From positions 28,537-92,536 of the forward strand of contig NZ_JNWZ01000030.1 in the NCBI RefSeq assembly GCF_000716545.1: a stretch of 64,000 nucleotides of DNA, read 5' to 3'. This stretch comes from Kitasatospora phosalacinea. Lineage in GTDB: Bacteria; Actinomycetota; Actinomycetes; Streptomycetales; Streptomycetaceae. The first letter of the stretch is position 1, and every line of letters starts with the position of its first letter. Below are positions 12,553 to 21,471 of this stretch, piece by piece. Below the pieces are notes generated by a model, which had not been told where the DNA came from, did not search any database, and saw only the letters and a program-made list of their open reading frames with translations. The translations under genes and the position numbers were made by a program.

Positions 12553-13947
12553 TCAGGGCGCGACCGCCCGGCGGCCGCGCAGGTGCCCCGCCACCGCCAG
12601 CGCCAGCGTCAGCCCGGCCGTGAAGTACAGCTGGACGCGGTTGGCGGAGTCCAGCGTCATCAGCACCAGCACCGCCAGGATCGCGGCCAGCGCCAGGTGC
12701 GTCAGGTAGGGGAACGCCCACATCCGGACCGGTAGTTCGGCCGCCGACAGGTGGCGCCGCATCCGCAGCTGGGCGACGCAGATGAACGCCCAGACCACCA
12801 GGACCGCCGCGCCGACCATGTTCAGCAGCCAGGAGAACACCGTCTCCGGCCACCAGTACGAGAGCAGCACCGCCAGGAACCCGAACCCGCAGGAGGCCAG
12901 CACCGCGCGGCGCGGCACGCCCCCGGAGAGCCGGGACAGCGCGCGCGGGCCGTGGCCGCGGGCGATCAGCGAGTGGGCCATCCGCGAGGAGCCGTAGATG
13001 TTGGCGTTCATCGCGGACAGCAGCGCGATCAGCACCACCACGTTCATCAGCTGGGCCGCGCCCGGGATGCCCAGCGAGTCCAGCACGGCGACGTACGGGC
13101 CCGGCTTGACCACCTCCGGGTCGTCCCACGGCACCAGCGTGACGATCACCGCCATCGAACCGACGTAGAACAGCGCGATCCGCCACATCGCGGTGCGCAC
13201 CGCGATCGCCACGCTGCGCCGCGGGTCCTCGGACTCGGCGGCGGCGATGGTGACCGTCTCCAGGCCGCCGTACGCGAACACCGAGGCGAGCAGGCCGGTG
13301 ACCAGGCCGCTCGCGCCGTTCGGGAAGAAGCCGCCGTGGCCGGTGAGGTTGCCCGACCCCGGCGCGGGGACGTCGGGCAGGAGGCCGCAGACCGCCAGCA
13401 CGCCGATCACCAGGAAGGCGCTGATGGCCAGCACCTTGATCGCGGCGAACCAGAACTCGAACTCGCCGAAGTTGCGGACGGCGGCCAGGTTGGTGAGGCA
13501 GAAGAACGCCATGAACACCGCCACCCAGGCCCAGGACGGCACGGCCGGCAGCCAGCCGGAGACGATGCCGGCCGCGCCGATCGCCTCCACCGCGACGCCC
13601 ACGCACAGCAGCACCCAGAACAGCCAGCCCACGGTGAACCCGGCCCACGGCCCGATCTCCCGGTCGGCGTGCACCGAGAAGGAGCCGGAGGCGGGGCGGG
13701 CGGCGGACATCTCGCCGAGCATCCGCATCACCAGCATCACCAGCAGCCCGGAGGCGGCGAAGGCCAGCACCACGGCCGGCCCGGCCGCCGCGATCCCGGC
13801 CCCGGAGCCGACGAACAGCCCGGCGCCGATCACGCCGCCGAGCGCGATCATCGACAGGTGGCGCTGCTTGAGCCCGTGGGACAGGCCCGCGTCCTCGGTG
13901 GCCGGCTCCCGGACGGGTGCGGTCTCGGGGGTGGGGGTGCGGGTCAT
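12553..13947 (-). CDS. Amino acid permease (APC superfamily)
   Basis: 464 residues, about 12 membrane helices. The APC signature in helix 1 is SMIALGGVIGAGLFVGSGAG, and the AAT-family loop GEMSAARPASGSFSVHA follows. Members of this branch import GABA, proline or aromatic amino acids with protons; the substrate cannot be read from the sequence. The start ATG at 13947 begins MTRTPTPETAPVREPATEDA, a typical hydrophilic lead. It is monocistronic and divergent from bioY. Confidence 0.88.
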   Translation of the reverse strand: MTRTPTPETAPVREPATEDAGLSHGLKQRHLSMIALGGVIGAGLFVGSGAGIAAAGPAVVLAFAASGLLVMLVMRMLGEMSAARPASGSFSVHADREIGPWAGFTVGWLFWVLLCVGVAVEAIGAAGIVSGWLPAVPSWAWVAVFMAFFCLTNLAAVRNFGEFEFWFAAIKVLAISAFLVIGVLAVCGLLPDVPAPGSGNLTGHGGFFPNGASGLVTGLLASVFAYGGLETVTIAAAESEDPRRSVAIAVRTAMWRIALFYVGSMAVIVTLVPWDDPEVVKPGPYVAVLDSLGIPGAAQLMNVVVLIALLSAMNANIYGSSRMAHSLIARGHGPRALSRLSGGVPRRAVLASCGFGFLAVLLSYWWPETVFSWLLNMVGAAVLVVWAFICVAQLRMRRHLSAAELPVRMWAFPYLTHLALAAILAVLVLMTLDSANRVQLYFTAGLTLALAVAGHLRGRRAVAP

Positions 13948-14234
13948 GCGGCGGATCCAGACTGTTCGACTGATTGGTCACGTTCGAGAAGGGTCTGTCC
14001 ACTATTCGACAAGGGATCCGGTCCTCCCAAGCGGTACCGCCATCCGGACGCGAGCGTGACGCGAGGTGGCCGACCGGACGCCCACGGTGCGGATGAGGGC
14101 CCGGTCACAGGCCGGATCCGACAAGCCGGAGCGGTCGGCTTTTGTCACGCCCGACGCCGCGCGAAGCACCTGACAGCACGTAGGTTCACAGGTGATCACC
14201 CGCACCGGAGCCAACGGAAACCCAGGGAGCAGCC

Positions 14235-14831
14235 ATGGCCATCGCCGCGCCGACACCGTCCACCGCCGTCCTCGCGGACCTGCTGCCGCAGGCCTCCACC
14301 CGGCTCGGTGCCCGCACCCGCGACCTCGCCCTGGTCGCCGGCGGCGCCGCGCTGACCGGCCTGGCCGCGCAGCTCTCGGTGCCCGTCCCCGGCTCCCCGG
14401 TGCCGGTGACCGGCCAGACCTTCGCCGCGCTGCTGGTCGGCACCGCGCTCGGCGCCCGCCGCGGCGCCGCCGCCCTCGGCCTCTACCTGGCCGCCGGCGC
14501 GGCTGGCCTGCCCTGGTTCGCTGAGGGCACCTCGGGCGCGGGCCTGGCCACCTTCGGCTACGTGATCGGCTTCGTGCTCGCCGCCGCGCTGACCGGCGCG
14601 CTGGCCCGCCGCGGCGCCGACCGCAGCCCGCTGGCGACCGCCGGCGCGATGGCCCTCGGCAGCCTGGCGATCTACGCCGTCGGCGTGCCCTACCTGGCCT
14701 ACGCCCTGGACGTCCCGCTGGGCGAGGCCGCCCACCTCGGCCTGTACCCGTACCTGGTCGGCGACGCGCTCAAGGTGGCGCTCGCGACGGGCGCCCTGCC
14801 GCTGACCTGGAAGCTGGTCGGCCGCCGCTGA
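14235..14831 (+). CDS. bioY: Biotin transporter S component BioY
   Basis: 198 residues with about six membrane helices. The BioY signature is clear: AAQLSVPVPGSPVPVTGQTF near residue 55, GLYLAAGAAGLPWFAEG, then the C-terminal LYPYLVGDALKVALATG. BioY is the biotin-binding ECF-transporter subunit and can work alone or with shared EcfAT. No ecfA/ecfT gene is adjacent. Upstream, CACCTG (14167-14172) and CAGGTG (14189-14194) form an inverted repeat; I could not match it securely to a BioQ or BirA operator. Confidence 0.93.
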   Translation: MAIAAPTPSTAVLADLLPQASTRLGARTRDLALVAGGAALTGLAAQLSVPVPGSPVPVTGQTFAALLVGTALGARRGAAALGLYLAAGAAGLPWFAEGTSGAGLATFGYVIGFVLAAALTGALARRGADRSPLATAGAMALGSLAIYAVGVPYLAYALDVPLGEAAHLGLYPYLVGDALKVALATGALPLTWKLVGRR

Positions 14832-14844
14832 CGGACGGTCACCG

Positions 14845-14884
14845 CCGCCGGGCCCGCGCCCCTGTCGGGGAGCGGGTCCGGCGG
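14845..14884 (+). terminator. Terminator after bioY
   Basis: 13-bp arms (14845-14857 with 14872-14884, one mismatch) plus an inner CCCC/GGGG pairing, ending 18 bp before rpiB. Confidence 0.65.
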
Positions 14885-14902
14885 CATGTCACACTCGTGC
14901 CC

Positions 14903-15388
14903 ATGCGCGTCTACCTTGGCTCCGACCACGCCGGATACGAACTGAAGAACCACCTCGTCGAGTGGCTGAAGGGGGCCGGCCACGAGCCGGTCGACTGCGG
15001 CCCGCACATCTACGACGCGGAGGACGACTACCCGCCGTTCTGCCTCCGGGCGGCCGAGCGCACCGCCGCCGACCCCGAGGCGCTGGGCGTGGTGATCGGC
15101 GGCTCCGGCAACGGCGAGGCGATCGCCGCCAACAAGGTCAAGGGCGTCCGGGCCGCCCTCGCCTGGAGCGAGCAGACCGCCGCCCTCGGCCGCGAACACA
15201 ACAACGCCAACGTCATTTCGGTCGGCGGCCGGATGCACACCCTCGACGAGGCCACCAAGTTCGTCGAGATCTTCCTCAACACCGCCTACAGCGGCGAGGC
15301 CCGGCACACCCGCCGGATCGAGATGCTCTCCGAGTACGAGACCACCGGCGAACTCCCGCCGATCCCGGCCCACCACCCGCAGGGCTGA
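14903..15388 (+). CDS. rpiB: Ribose-5-phosphate isomerase B
   Basis: 161 residues. It interconverts ribose 5-phosphate and ribulose 5-phosphate in the non-oxidative pentose phosphate pathway. The phosphate-binding start is MRVYLGSDHAGYELK, and the active loop is GGSGNGEAIAANKVKGVRAA. E72 occupies the position used as catalytic base in the mycobacterial enzyme, where enterobacterial RpiB uses a cysteine. I chose ATG 14903 over the in-frame GTG at 14897 because it begins exactly at the family's MRVYLG. No Shine-Dalgarno is visible; CACACT ends seven bases upstream, so a leaderless mRNA is possible. Confidence 0.94.
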   Translation: MRVYLGSDHAGYELKNHLVEWLKGAGHEPVDCGPHIYDAEDDYPPFCLRAAERTAADPEALGVVIGGSGNGEAIAANKVKGVRAALAWSEQTAALGREHNNANVISVGGRMHTLDEATKFVEIFLNTAYSGEARHTRRIEMLSEYETTGELPPIPAHHPQG

Positions 15389-15395
15389 GCGACCC

Positions 15396-15421
15396 GGAGG
15401 GCGCCCCGGCGGGCGCCCTCC
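15396..15421 (+). terminator. Terminator after rpiB
   Basis: Perfect 11-bp stem GGAGGGCGCCC / GGGCGCCCTCC with a CGGC loop, seven bases after the stop codon. Confidence 0.75.
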
Positions 15422-15510
15422 GCCGTCGCGGTCCGGAACCCGTGCGGCGCCCAGGGTTCCAGGCCCGAGCGGAACGCCGCCGAGGCCGGCTCCGACGCCC
15501 CCCGGCCGCG

Positions 15511-15781
15511 ACTCCCGCACCCTGCCGCGCAGCACCGCCACCGGCGCCACCGCGCCGCTCTGCACCGCCGCCCGGAAGCCGGACGGCGTCGCCCCGCCCC
15601 CCGGTCGCCCGCCCTCGCGGACCGCCGGCGAACGCCCCGTCCCGATCGGCGACCGCCACAACTCCCTGACCCCGGGCGCCTCTTCGGCGCCGCCGAAGGC
15701 GACGTCGACCGTCCGGCAGCAGCTCTCCCGCTCCTCGGCGCGCAACTCCCGTACGGTCGGACCGGACTGTCCTGTCGTCAT
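15511..15781 (-). pseudogene. Remnant of a GNAT-type N-acetyltransferase
   Basis: The first ~90 codons from ATG 15781 read like the start of a GNAT acetyltransferase (TVRELRAEERESCCRTVDVA, then GVRELWRSPIGTGRS and AVREGGRP). After the stretch around GFRAAVQSGAVAPVAV the frame loses any family resemblance. The acetyl-CoA-binding Q/RxxGxG/A motif and the whole C-terminal half are missing. The nominal frame runs on through the antisense of rpiB. I read this as a decayed gene. Parent family and activity are uncertain. Confidence 0.45.
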
Positions 15782-15942
15782 GCCGGCTCCCCATCAGGCG
15801 TCCCGCGACCCCCGCGATCCGGTCACCGGCCCGGCCCGGCACGTCCCCGGCGGCCGAAACCCGCCGGGCGCGCCACTTCCGTTGCACCCGGTGCCACCCG
15901 GCCCGTCGACGCGGGCACCGGCGGTGGATAAGGTCGGTCCCC
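15782..15942. other. Upstream region of the PP2C phosphatase gene
   Basis: No further gene is seen between rpiB and the phosphatase apart from the acetyltransferase remnant. TAAGGT (15929-15934) ends eight bases before the ATG at 15943, suggesting a -10 box of a leaderless transcript. Confidence 0.4.
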
Positions 15943-17154
15943 ATGGCCGGCAGCGCGCGTCCCAGTGCGACGGGCCGGGGCGGTCGACCGTCCCGCGAGC
16001 CCGTGACGGCCCGGCTGCGCGCGGCGCTGTACCGGGCCCGGCGCAGGCTGCGCCGCACCGGTGTCGACTACTTCCGCGGCGACGGCGCCGACTGGTGGGC
16101 GTTCGCCGCGCTCGCCCTGACCGTCCCGCTGCTGGTGCTGCTCAACGTCGTCGCCCCCGACTGGGCCCCGCCCACCGCCCTGGTCCTGCCGATCCTGGCC
16201 GGCGCGCTGCTGCTGCGCCCCGGCACCCTGGTGCTGCTGTACGCCGCCGCGGCCGGCGGCCTGATCACCGAGTCCGTGGTGCACACGGGCGAGCAGGTGG
16301 CCAGCGAGCGCCCCGAGGCGTACGCCCACGGCGTCACCCCCGGCGCCGCCCTGGTGGTCGGCGCGGTCGGCGTCGCCGGGCTGCTGGTCGCCCAGTTCCG
16401 CCGCCGGATCGGCGTGCCCTGGCGCGGCGGCTCCACCATGCTGTTCGACCTGCGCGAGCGGATCCGGGTGCAGGGCCGCGTCCCGGGGCTGCCCGACGGC
16501 TGGCACACCGACACCGCACTGCGCCCGGCCGGCGGCCAGTCCTTCTCCGGCGACTTCATGGTCGCCGCCCGCACCGGCCCCGGCGGCCGGGTGCTCGAAG
16601 TCGTCCTCGCCGACGTCTCCGGCAAGGGCATGGACGCCGGCAGCCGCGCCCTGCTGCTCTCCGGCGCCTTCGGCGGACTGCTCGGCTCGCTGCCCGCCCA
16701 CGACTTCCTGCCCGCCGCCAACGGCTACCTGCTGCGCCAGGACTGGGCCGAGGGCTTCGCCACCGCCGTGCACCTGGTCCTCGACCTGGACACCGGCGAG
16801 TACGAACTCCTCTCGGCCGGCCACCTCCCCGGCATGCACCGCCTCGCCGGAGCCGGCCACTGGGAGGTCAAGGAGGCCGAGGGTCCGCTGCTCGGCGTCT
16901 ACGACGACGCCAAGTTCGAAGGCGTGCGCGGTACTTTGGGCCCCGGCGACGTGCTGATGCTGTGCACCGACGGCATGGTGGAGATCCCCGGCCGGGACTT
17001 GGGCGAGGGCATGGACCGGCTGATGGGCGAGGCCGACCGGCTGGTCGCCACCATCCCGGTGGCCGGGCGCCCGGGGGCGGCGGTCCGGCTGATCGACAGC
17101 GTGGCCAAGCACGTCAACGACGACCGCGCGGTGCTGCTGGTCTGGCGCCGCTGA
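15943..17154 (+). CDS. Membrane-anchored PP2C/SpoIIE-family serine/threonine phosphatase
   Basis: 403 residues. An arginine-rich N-terminus is followed by about three or four membrane helices (residues ~45-155, e.g. WWAFAALALTVPLLVLLNVV). From ~165 a SpoIIE/PP2C domain follows: ALRPAGGQSFSGDFMVA, VVLADVSGKGMDAGSRALLL, TAVHLVLDLDTGEYELLSAG and LMLCTDGMVE. The GDF, DVSGKG and DG motifs hold the metal-binding aspartates. Such enzymes dephosphorylate anti-anti-sigma factors and tune stress or sporulation sigma factors; no sigma or anti-sigma partner is adjacent. The start has no ribosome-binding site but a TAAGGT box eight bases upstream. Confidence 0.88.
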   Translation: MAGSARPSATGRGGRPSREPVTARLRAALYRARRRLRRTGVDYFRGDGADWWAFAALALTVPLLVLLNVVAPDWAPPTALVLPILAGALLLRPGTLVLLYAAAAGGLITESVVHTGEQVASERPEAYAHGVTPGAALVVGAVGVAGLLVAQFRRRIGVPWRGGSTMLFDLRERIRVQGRVPGLPDGWHTDTALRPAGGQSFSGDFMVAARTGPGGRVLEVVLADVSGKGMDAGSRALLLSGAFGGLLGSLPAHDFLPAANGYLLRQDWAEGFATAVHLVLDLDTGEYELLSAGHLPGMHRLAGAGHWEVKEAEGPLLGVYDDAKFEGVRGTLGPGDVLMLCTDGMVEIPGRDLGEGMDRLMGEADRLVATIPVAGRPGAAVRLIDSVAKHVNDDRAVLLVWRR

Positions 17155-17553
17155 GCGCGGCGCGGGGGCGCGGAGGAGTGCGGAAAAGGTGAGCACGGAG
17201 TGTCTGCGGAGTGTCAAACCCGGGCGTTGATCTTCGGCCAATTCCGTTGGCATACCCGCTCCGTGGGCGGCTGCCCGGTCTGCCTGCCGCTTTGCCGCCC
17301 CCGCCGCGGCGGACCGCATCCCGCCGACGGTTCGTCAGGACCCGTCCGCTATCGTCACGGTCGGCGGAAATCAGCCCCAGCACGCGGGTTGGGGCCCCGG
17401 GCGACGGGGCAAGTCCTTTACGCACTCCGCACGAGCGACCACACTGAGTCCGGATGGAGTGGTGGGGACACGGGGGGCAGGGGCCGGTTTCCGCCTGGAG
17501 CCGTCGCCGGTTCCGACCCGAATCCCCGCCACGAATCGAGGAAGTGAGTCCCG
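17155..17553. other. 399-bp region before the 64-residue membrane protein
   Basis: No convincing gene on either strand. TTGATC (17227-17232) and CATACC (17251-17256), 18 bp apart, could be a promoter. Directly before the GTG at 17554 there is GAGGAAG. The long leader could hold regulatory structure, but no known family was recognised. Confidence 0.4.
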
Positions 17554-17748
17554 GTGGCCTTCTCCGTCTCCGCACTGGTCCTGTTCGGCATCATCGTCGC
17601 CATCTTCATCCGCAACAAGCAGTTGAAGACGGGTCACGCGGTGATCGCCGCCCTGTTCGGCTTCATGCTCAGCCAGTCGACCATGGCCGGGCCGATCCAG
17701 CAGTTCCTCGAGTCGATCTCCAAGGCGATCTCCGGCATCGCGGGCTGA
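17554..17748 (+). CDS. 64-residue two-helix membrane protein
   Basis: GTG start with GAGGAAG upstream. Residues 1-20 (AFSVSALVLFGIIVAIFI) and about 28-45 (HAVIAALFGFMLSQSTMAG) form two membrane spans separated by a basic RNKQLKTG loop. The C-terminal PIQQFLESISKAISGIAG is amphipathic. Short proteins of this kind are conserved in streptomycetes, but I know no function. It has its own 399-bp upstream region, so it is probably a free-standing unit. Confidence 0.75.
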   Translation: MAFSVSALVLFGIIVAIFIRNKQLKTGHAVIAALFGFMLSQSTMAGPIQQFLESISKAISGIAG

Positions 17749-18109
17749 CCCGCCCGCCCCCGCAGCGGTCGCCCCGCAGCGGTCGCCCGACGGACGGGAG
17801 ACACCCCCGGGCCGTCCCAAAGTCCTGCCCCCGGGTGACCAGGGTCACCCGTTTCGTCACGCCAGGTCGTCGCCCGGGCGCGCACGGTGGCCGAAGTCGC
17901 CCACCGTACGCGGTTCGTAAGCGCACCGTCATGATCCCGTACGCGCACCGCAGCCCCGCGTGGGCACAGCGTGACCTGGCGGACCGTCAGCCCCCTCCCG
18001 AGCCCGGGACCGGGGCTTTTCGGCGCTTGCCAGCTTCGCGAGCCGTGGGTTTTGCTTCCTCCGCAGCCCGGACATCGGCCGGGCTGGCCGCCGAGCGGAA
18101 CGCCTAGTC
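17749..18109. other. Promoter-distal leader of the LysM-M23 gene
   Basis: No gene. Starts with a short direct repeat (GCAGCGGTCGCCC twice near 17762-17790). The rest forms the upstream part of the transcript that carries the riboswitch. The promoter was not located with confidence. Confidence 0.4.
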
Positions 18110-18275
18110 CTGCCGCCGCCCGGTGCCGACCAGACACCACGCCACGGCAGGAGCGGGGGAACCACAGGTAGTACGCCGGGCCCGGAACGCACGGGCACGG
18201 CTCGGGGTGAAGCCGCGGAGAACGCGGCCGGGCAACTCTCGCCCGAACCCGACAGCTCACCTCGCAGGCGTCGGA
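18110..18275 (+). ncRNA. Cyclic di-AMP riboswitch (ydaO/yuaA class)
   Basis: The diagnostic conserved blocks occur in order: GGGGGAACC (~18155), GGGGTGAAG (~18204), GGCAACTCTCGCCCGAACCC (~18230) and GACAGCTCACCTCGCAGGCG (~18251). This class binds cyclic di-AMP and in streptomycetes and relatives sits before cell-wall hydrolase genes such as rpfA. Here it precedes a LysM-M23 peptidase and runs into its ribosome-binding site GGAGAGGAA. High c-di-AMP is expected to lower expression, linking wall opening to osmotic and developmental state. The outer boundaries are approximate. Confidence 0.9.
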
Positions 18276-18288
18276 GAGGAACAGCTTC

Positions 18289-19332
18289 ATGTCCGTCCAG
18301 GGCAAGCACCGCAAGCCGCGCCTGGCCACCGTCGCCCGCATCGCCATCGCCGTCGGCGTCGCCGGCGCCGCGATCGGCCTTCCGGTCACCGCCGCCTCCG
18401 CGCACGGCACCGCCGACCAGCACGACGGCGGCCGCCAGTGGGGCAGCGTCTCGGTCGACGCCACCCCCGTCGCCGACCACACCACCGACACCGCCGCCGC
18501 GGAGTCCTACCGGGTCGCCGCCGGCGACACCCTCTCCAAGATCGCCGACGCGAAGAACGTGGACGGCGGCTGGGAGAAGCTCTACCAGGACAACCGCTCG
18601 GTCATCGGCGGCAACCCGAACCTGATCTACCCGGGCCAGCAGCTGACCGTCCACGGCAAGGCCGCCGTGACGACCTCCGCCACCGCCTCCTCCTCGGACG
18701 CCGCGGCCACCGCCGCCGCCCCGAAGACCTCGACCAAGTCGAGCACCGGCACCGCGAAGGCCCAGGCCCCGGCCCAGACCAAGGTCCAGACCCAGACCAA
18801 GGCCCAGACCCAGAAGCCGGCCCCGTCGTCGTCCTCCGCGTCGTCCGCCACCGCGAAGCCGTCGGCCGCGAAGCCGTCGACCTCCACCGCCCCCGCCGCC
18901 TCCGGCAGCTCCTCCGCGAGCTCCTCCTCCGGCTACGTCGCCCCCGCGCCGGGCAGCGTCACCACCGGTTACAAGGTGGCGGGCTCCAGCTGGTCCAGCG
19001 GCTACCACACCGGCATCGACTTCCCGGTCGCCACCGGCACCAGCCTCAAGGCCGTCGCCAACGGCACCGTGGTCTCGGCCGGCAACGGCGGCGCCTACGG
19101 CAACCAGGTCGTCATCAAGCTCGCCGACGGCAAGTACGCCCAGTACGCGCACCTGTCCTCGATCTCGGTCTCGGCCGGCCAGTCCGTGACCGCGGGCCAG
19201 CAGATCGGCCTGTCCGGTGCCACCGGCAACGTGACCGGCCCGCACCTGCACTTCGAGATCCGCACCACCCCGGACTACGGCTCCGACATCGACCCGGTCG
19301 CCTACCTGGCGGCCCACGGCGTCAACGTCTGA
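18289..19332 (+). CDS. Secreted LysM - M23 peptidoglycan endopeptidase
   Basis: 347 residues. A signal peptide (hydrophobic core VARIAIAVGVAGAAIGL, cleavage after SAHG/ASA) leads into a LysM domain (~75-122: YRVAAGDTLSKIADAK to YPGQQLTVHG) that binds peptidoglycan. A low-complexity S/T/A/K/Q linker (~125-220) follows. The C-terminal M23 (lysostaphin-type) zinc peptidase has HTGIDFPV and GPHLHFEIR, holding the HxxxD and HxH ligands. It should cut peptide bridges in the wall during growth or germination. Expression is predicted to be set by the c-di-AMP riboswitch immediately upstream. Confidence 0.94.
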   Translation: MSVQGKHRKPRLATVARIAIAVGVAGAAIGLPVTAASAHGTADQHDGGRQWGSVSVDATPVADHTTDTAAAESYRVAAGDTLSKIADAKNVDGGWEKLYQDNRSVIGGNPNLIYPGQQLTVHGKAAVTTSATASSSDAAATAAAPKTSTKSSTGTAKAQAPAQTKVQTQTKAQTQKPAPSSSSASSATAKPSAAKPSTSTAPAASGSSSASSSSGYVAPAPGSVTTGYKVAGSSWSSGYHTGIDFPVATGTSLKAVANGTVVSAGNGGAYGNQVVIKLADGKYAQYAHLSSISVSAGQSVTAGQQIGLSGATGNVTGPHLHFEIRTTPDYGSDIDPVAYLAAHGVNV

Positions 19333-19355
19333 TCCCCGGCACCACCCGGGAACGG

Positions 19356-19391
19356 CGACGGCCCCGACCGCTGGTGCGGTCGGGGCCGTCG
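19356..19391. terminator. Terminator after the LysM-M23 gene
   Basis: Perfect 16-bp stem (19356-19371 with 19376-19391) with TGGT loop. It also faces the 3' end of tRNA-Gly on the other strand. Confidence 0.82.
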
Positions 19392-19397
19392 GCCTCG

Positions 19398-19471
19398 TGG
19401 AGCGGGTGACGAGAATCGAACTCGCGTGACCAGTTTGGAAGACTGGGGCTCTACCATTGAGCTACACCCGC
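19398..19471 (-). tRNA. tRNA-Gly (anticodon TCC)
   Basis: On the minus strand GCGGGTGTAGCTCAATGGTA starts a full cloverleaf. The anticodon arm is CCAGT-CTTCCAA-ACTGG, the T-arm is GAGTTCGATTCTC, and the acceptor is GCGGGTG/CACCCGC. The 3' CCA is encoded. Reads GGA glycine codons. Confidence 0.96.
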
Positions 19472-19622
19472 AAAGGAGCGTCCGCCGCCACCGCTGAGGT
19501 GGTGAGGACGGGCCCAGCGTACCTGGTCGGGTCGGTGGATTGCACACTCCTTCGCCGTTGTCGGCTCGCCGATATCGCCCCGGCCGGAGGCGGGCCGACG
19601 TGTACTCTTCTGCTCGGCACCA

Positions 19623-19696
19623 CGGGGTGTGGCGCAGGTTGGTAGCGCGTCCGCTTTGGGAGCGGAAGGCCGTCGGTTCGAATCCGGTCACCCCGA
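19623..19696 (+). tRNA. tRNA-Pro (anticodon TGG)
   Basis: Acceptor CGGGGTG/CACCCCG, D-arm GGCGCAGGTTGGTAGCGC, anticodon arm TCCGC-TTTGGGA-GCGGA, T-arm CGGTTCGAATCCG. CCA is not encoded. TACTCT (19603-19608) upstream is a plausible -10. Divergent from tRNA-Gly, with about 150 bp between them. Confidence 0.95.
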
Positions 19697-19867
19697 CCGT
19701 GTGCGGCAGGGTCTCGTCGTAGGGCGGGGCCCTGTTGTCGTTGCGGCGCCCTGCGGCGTCCCTCCCGCAAGTCCCCGCAGCCCCCTCCGCAGCCCCGCCG
19801 GTGCGGCCCGCACGCCCCGCCCCCGGGCCAGCCCCGGTGCCGGGCACAGCCGCTTTCGTGGTACCGG

Positions 19868-19873
19868 TAGGAT
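19868..19873 (+). promoter_or_regulatory. Candidate -10 box of tig
   Basis: TAGGAT, about 80 bp before the tig start, fits a streptomycete housekeeping -10. No clear -35 is seen. Confidence 0.35.
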
Positions 19874-19954
19874 GGACCGCTGGCGGTAGTACGGACAGCA
19901 ATGCAGCCCCAACCGCCTATCGCCCTGACCGCAAGCCCCCTAGGAGACCCAACC

Positions 19955-21346
19955 GTGAAGAGCGCCGTCGAGACTCTGAACCCCACCCGGGTTCGACTCA
20001 CCGTCGAGGTGCCCTTCGAGGAGCTCAAGCCCAGCCTCGACGCGGCGTACAAGAAGATCAACCAGCAGGTCACCGTTCCGGGCTTCCGCAAGGGCAAGAT
20101 TCCGAACAAGGTGATCGACCAGCGCTTCGGCCGGGGCGCGGTGCTGGAGGAGGCCGTCAACGACGCGCTTCCGCGCTTCTACACGCAGGCCGTCGACGAG
20201 GGCCAGATCGACGTCCTGGGCCAGCCCGACATCACCGAGATCGAGGGTGTCGAGAACCTGGCCGACGGCGGTGACCTCAAGTTCACCGCCGAGGTCGACG
20301 TGCGCCCCGAGGTCACCCTGCCCGAGTTCTCCGAGATCGAGGTCGTGGTCGACCCGATCGAGGTCGGCGACGAGGACGTCGAGAAGTCCCTGGAGCAGCT
20401 GCGCGAGCGCTTCGCCTCCGTCAAGGACGTCGAGCGCGCCGCCGCCGAGGGCGACATCGTGGTGGTCGACCTGGAGGCCAAGGTCGACGGCGAGGTGCCG
20501 GAGGACGGCACCGCCACCGGCGTGAGCTACGAGATCGGCTCCGGCCGCCTGCTGGACGGCATCGACGAGGCCGTGATCGGCCTGTCCGCCGGCGAGTCCA
20601 AGACCTTCACCACCACCCTCAAGGGCGGCACCCAGGTCGGCAAGGACTCCGAGGTCACCGTCACCGTGACCACCGTCCAGGAGAAGGAACTCCCCGCGCT
20701 GGACGACGAGTTCGCGCAGCTGGCGAGCGAGTTCGACACCCTGGAGGAGCTCCGCGCCGACTCCGTCAAGCGCCTGGAGCGCATGAAGGAGTTCGACCAG
20801 GCCACTCAGGCCCAGGAGAAGGTCCTCGACGAGCTGCTCGCGCGCGTCGAGATGGAGTACCCGGAGAAGCTGCTCGCGGACGAGATCGGCACCCGCAAGC
20901 ACAACCTGGAGCACCACCAGCTGGAGCCGATGGGCCTGACCCTCGACACCTACCTCGCCTCCCAGGACAAGTCCCTCGAGGACTACGAGAAGGAGACCGA
21001 GGAGCAGGCGAAGAAGGGCATCAAGACCCAGTTCGTGCTGGACCAGATCGTCAAGAACGAGGAGCTGGGCGTCAACCAGGAGGAGCTCACCGAGCACCTC
21101 ATCCGCCGCGCCGCCGGCTCCGGCCTGACCCCGGACCAGTTCGCCCAGCAGGTCGTCCAGGGCGGCCAGGTGCAGCTGCTGGTCGGCGAGGTCGCCCGCG
21201 GCAAGGCGCTGGCCCTGGTCGTCGAGGCCGCCAAGGTGACCGACACCAACGGCGAGACCGTCTCCTTCGAGGACGACGAGGAGGAGACCACCGAGGCCGC
21301 CGCGGCCGCCGCGGCGGAGACCTCCGAGGAGTCCGCCGAGGCCTGA
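19955..21346 (+). CDS. tig: Trigger factor, ribosome-associated chaperone and prolyl isomerase
   Basis: 463 residues from the GTG at 19955, with TAGGAGA ten bases upstream. The N-terminal ribosome-binding domain carries the signature [10 protein letters not shown] near residue 45. The central FKBP-type isomerase domain (~160-240) has [15 protein letters not shown]. The helical C-terminal chaperone domain ends in an acidic, alanine-rich tail. It catches nascent chains at the exit tunnel. It lies directly upstream of clpP1-clpP2-clpX, the order common to most bacteria, but a 17-bp terminator hairpin separates it from clpP1. Confidence 0.97.
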   Translation: MKSAVETLNPTRVRLTVEVPFEELKPSLDAAYKKINQQVTVPGFRKGKIPNKVIDQRFGRGAVLEEAVNDALPRFYTQAVDEGQIDVLGQPDITEIEGVENLADGGDLKFTAEVDVRPEVTLPEFSEIEVVVDPIEVGDEDVEKSLEQLRERFASVKDVERAAAEGDIVVVDLEAKVDGEVPEDGTATGVSYEIGSGRLLDGIDEAVIGLSAGESKTFTTTLKGGTQVGKDSEVTVTVTTVQEKELPALDDEFAQLASEFDTLEELRADSVKRLERMKEFDQATQAQEKVLDELLARVEMEYPEKLLADEIGTRKHNLEHHQLEPMGLTLDTYLASQDKSLEDYEKETEEQAKKGIKTQFVLDQIVKNEELGVNQEELTEHLIRRAAGSGLTPDQFAQQVVQGGQVQLLVGEVARGKALALVVEAAKVTDTNGETVSFEDDEEETTEAAAAAAAETSEESAEA

Positions 21347-21389
21347 GCCTCCTGACCGTCGGGCCGCCGACGGGGCGTCGCAGCACCGG

Positions 21390-21427
21390 GAACGGGCCCG
21401 GACACCGCACGGTGTCCGGGCCCGTTC
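21390..21427 (+). terminator. Terminator after tig
   Basis: Perfect 17-bp stem (21390-21406 with 21411-21427) with a GCAC loop. Confidence 0.82.
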
Positions 21428-21471
21428 GCGTCCGTCCGGCCCGCCCGCACGCGTTCGGCCTGCTCACCCTG

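Noticed and set aside
14167..14194. Biotin repressor site before bioY
   Set aside because: Only a 6-bp inverted repeat (CACCTG/CAGGTG) is present and it does not clearly match BioQ or BirA consensus.
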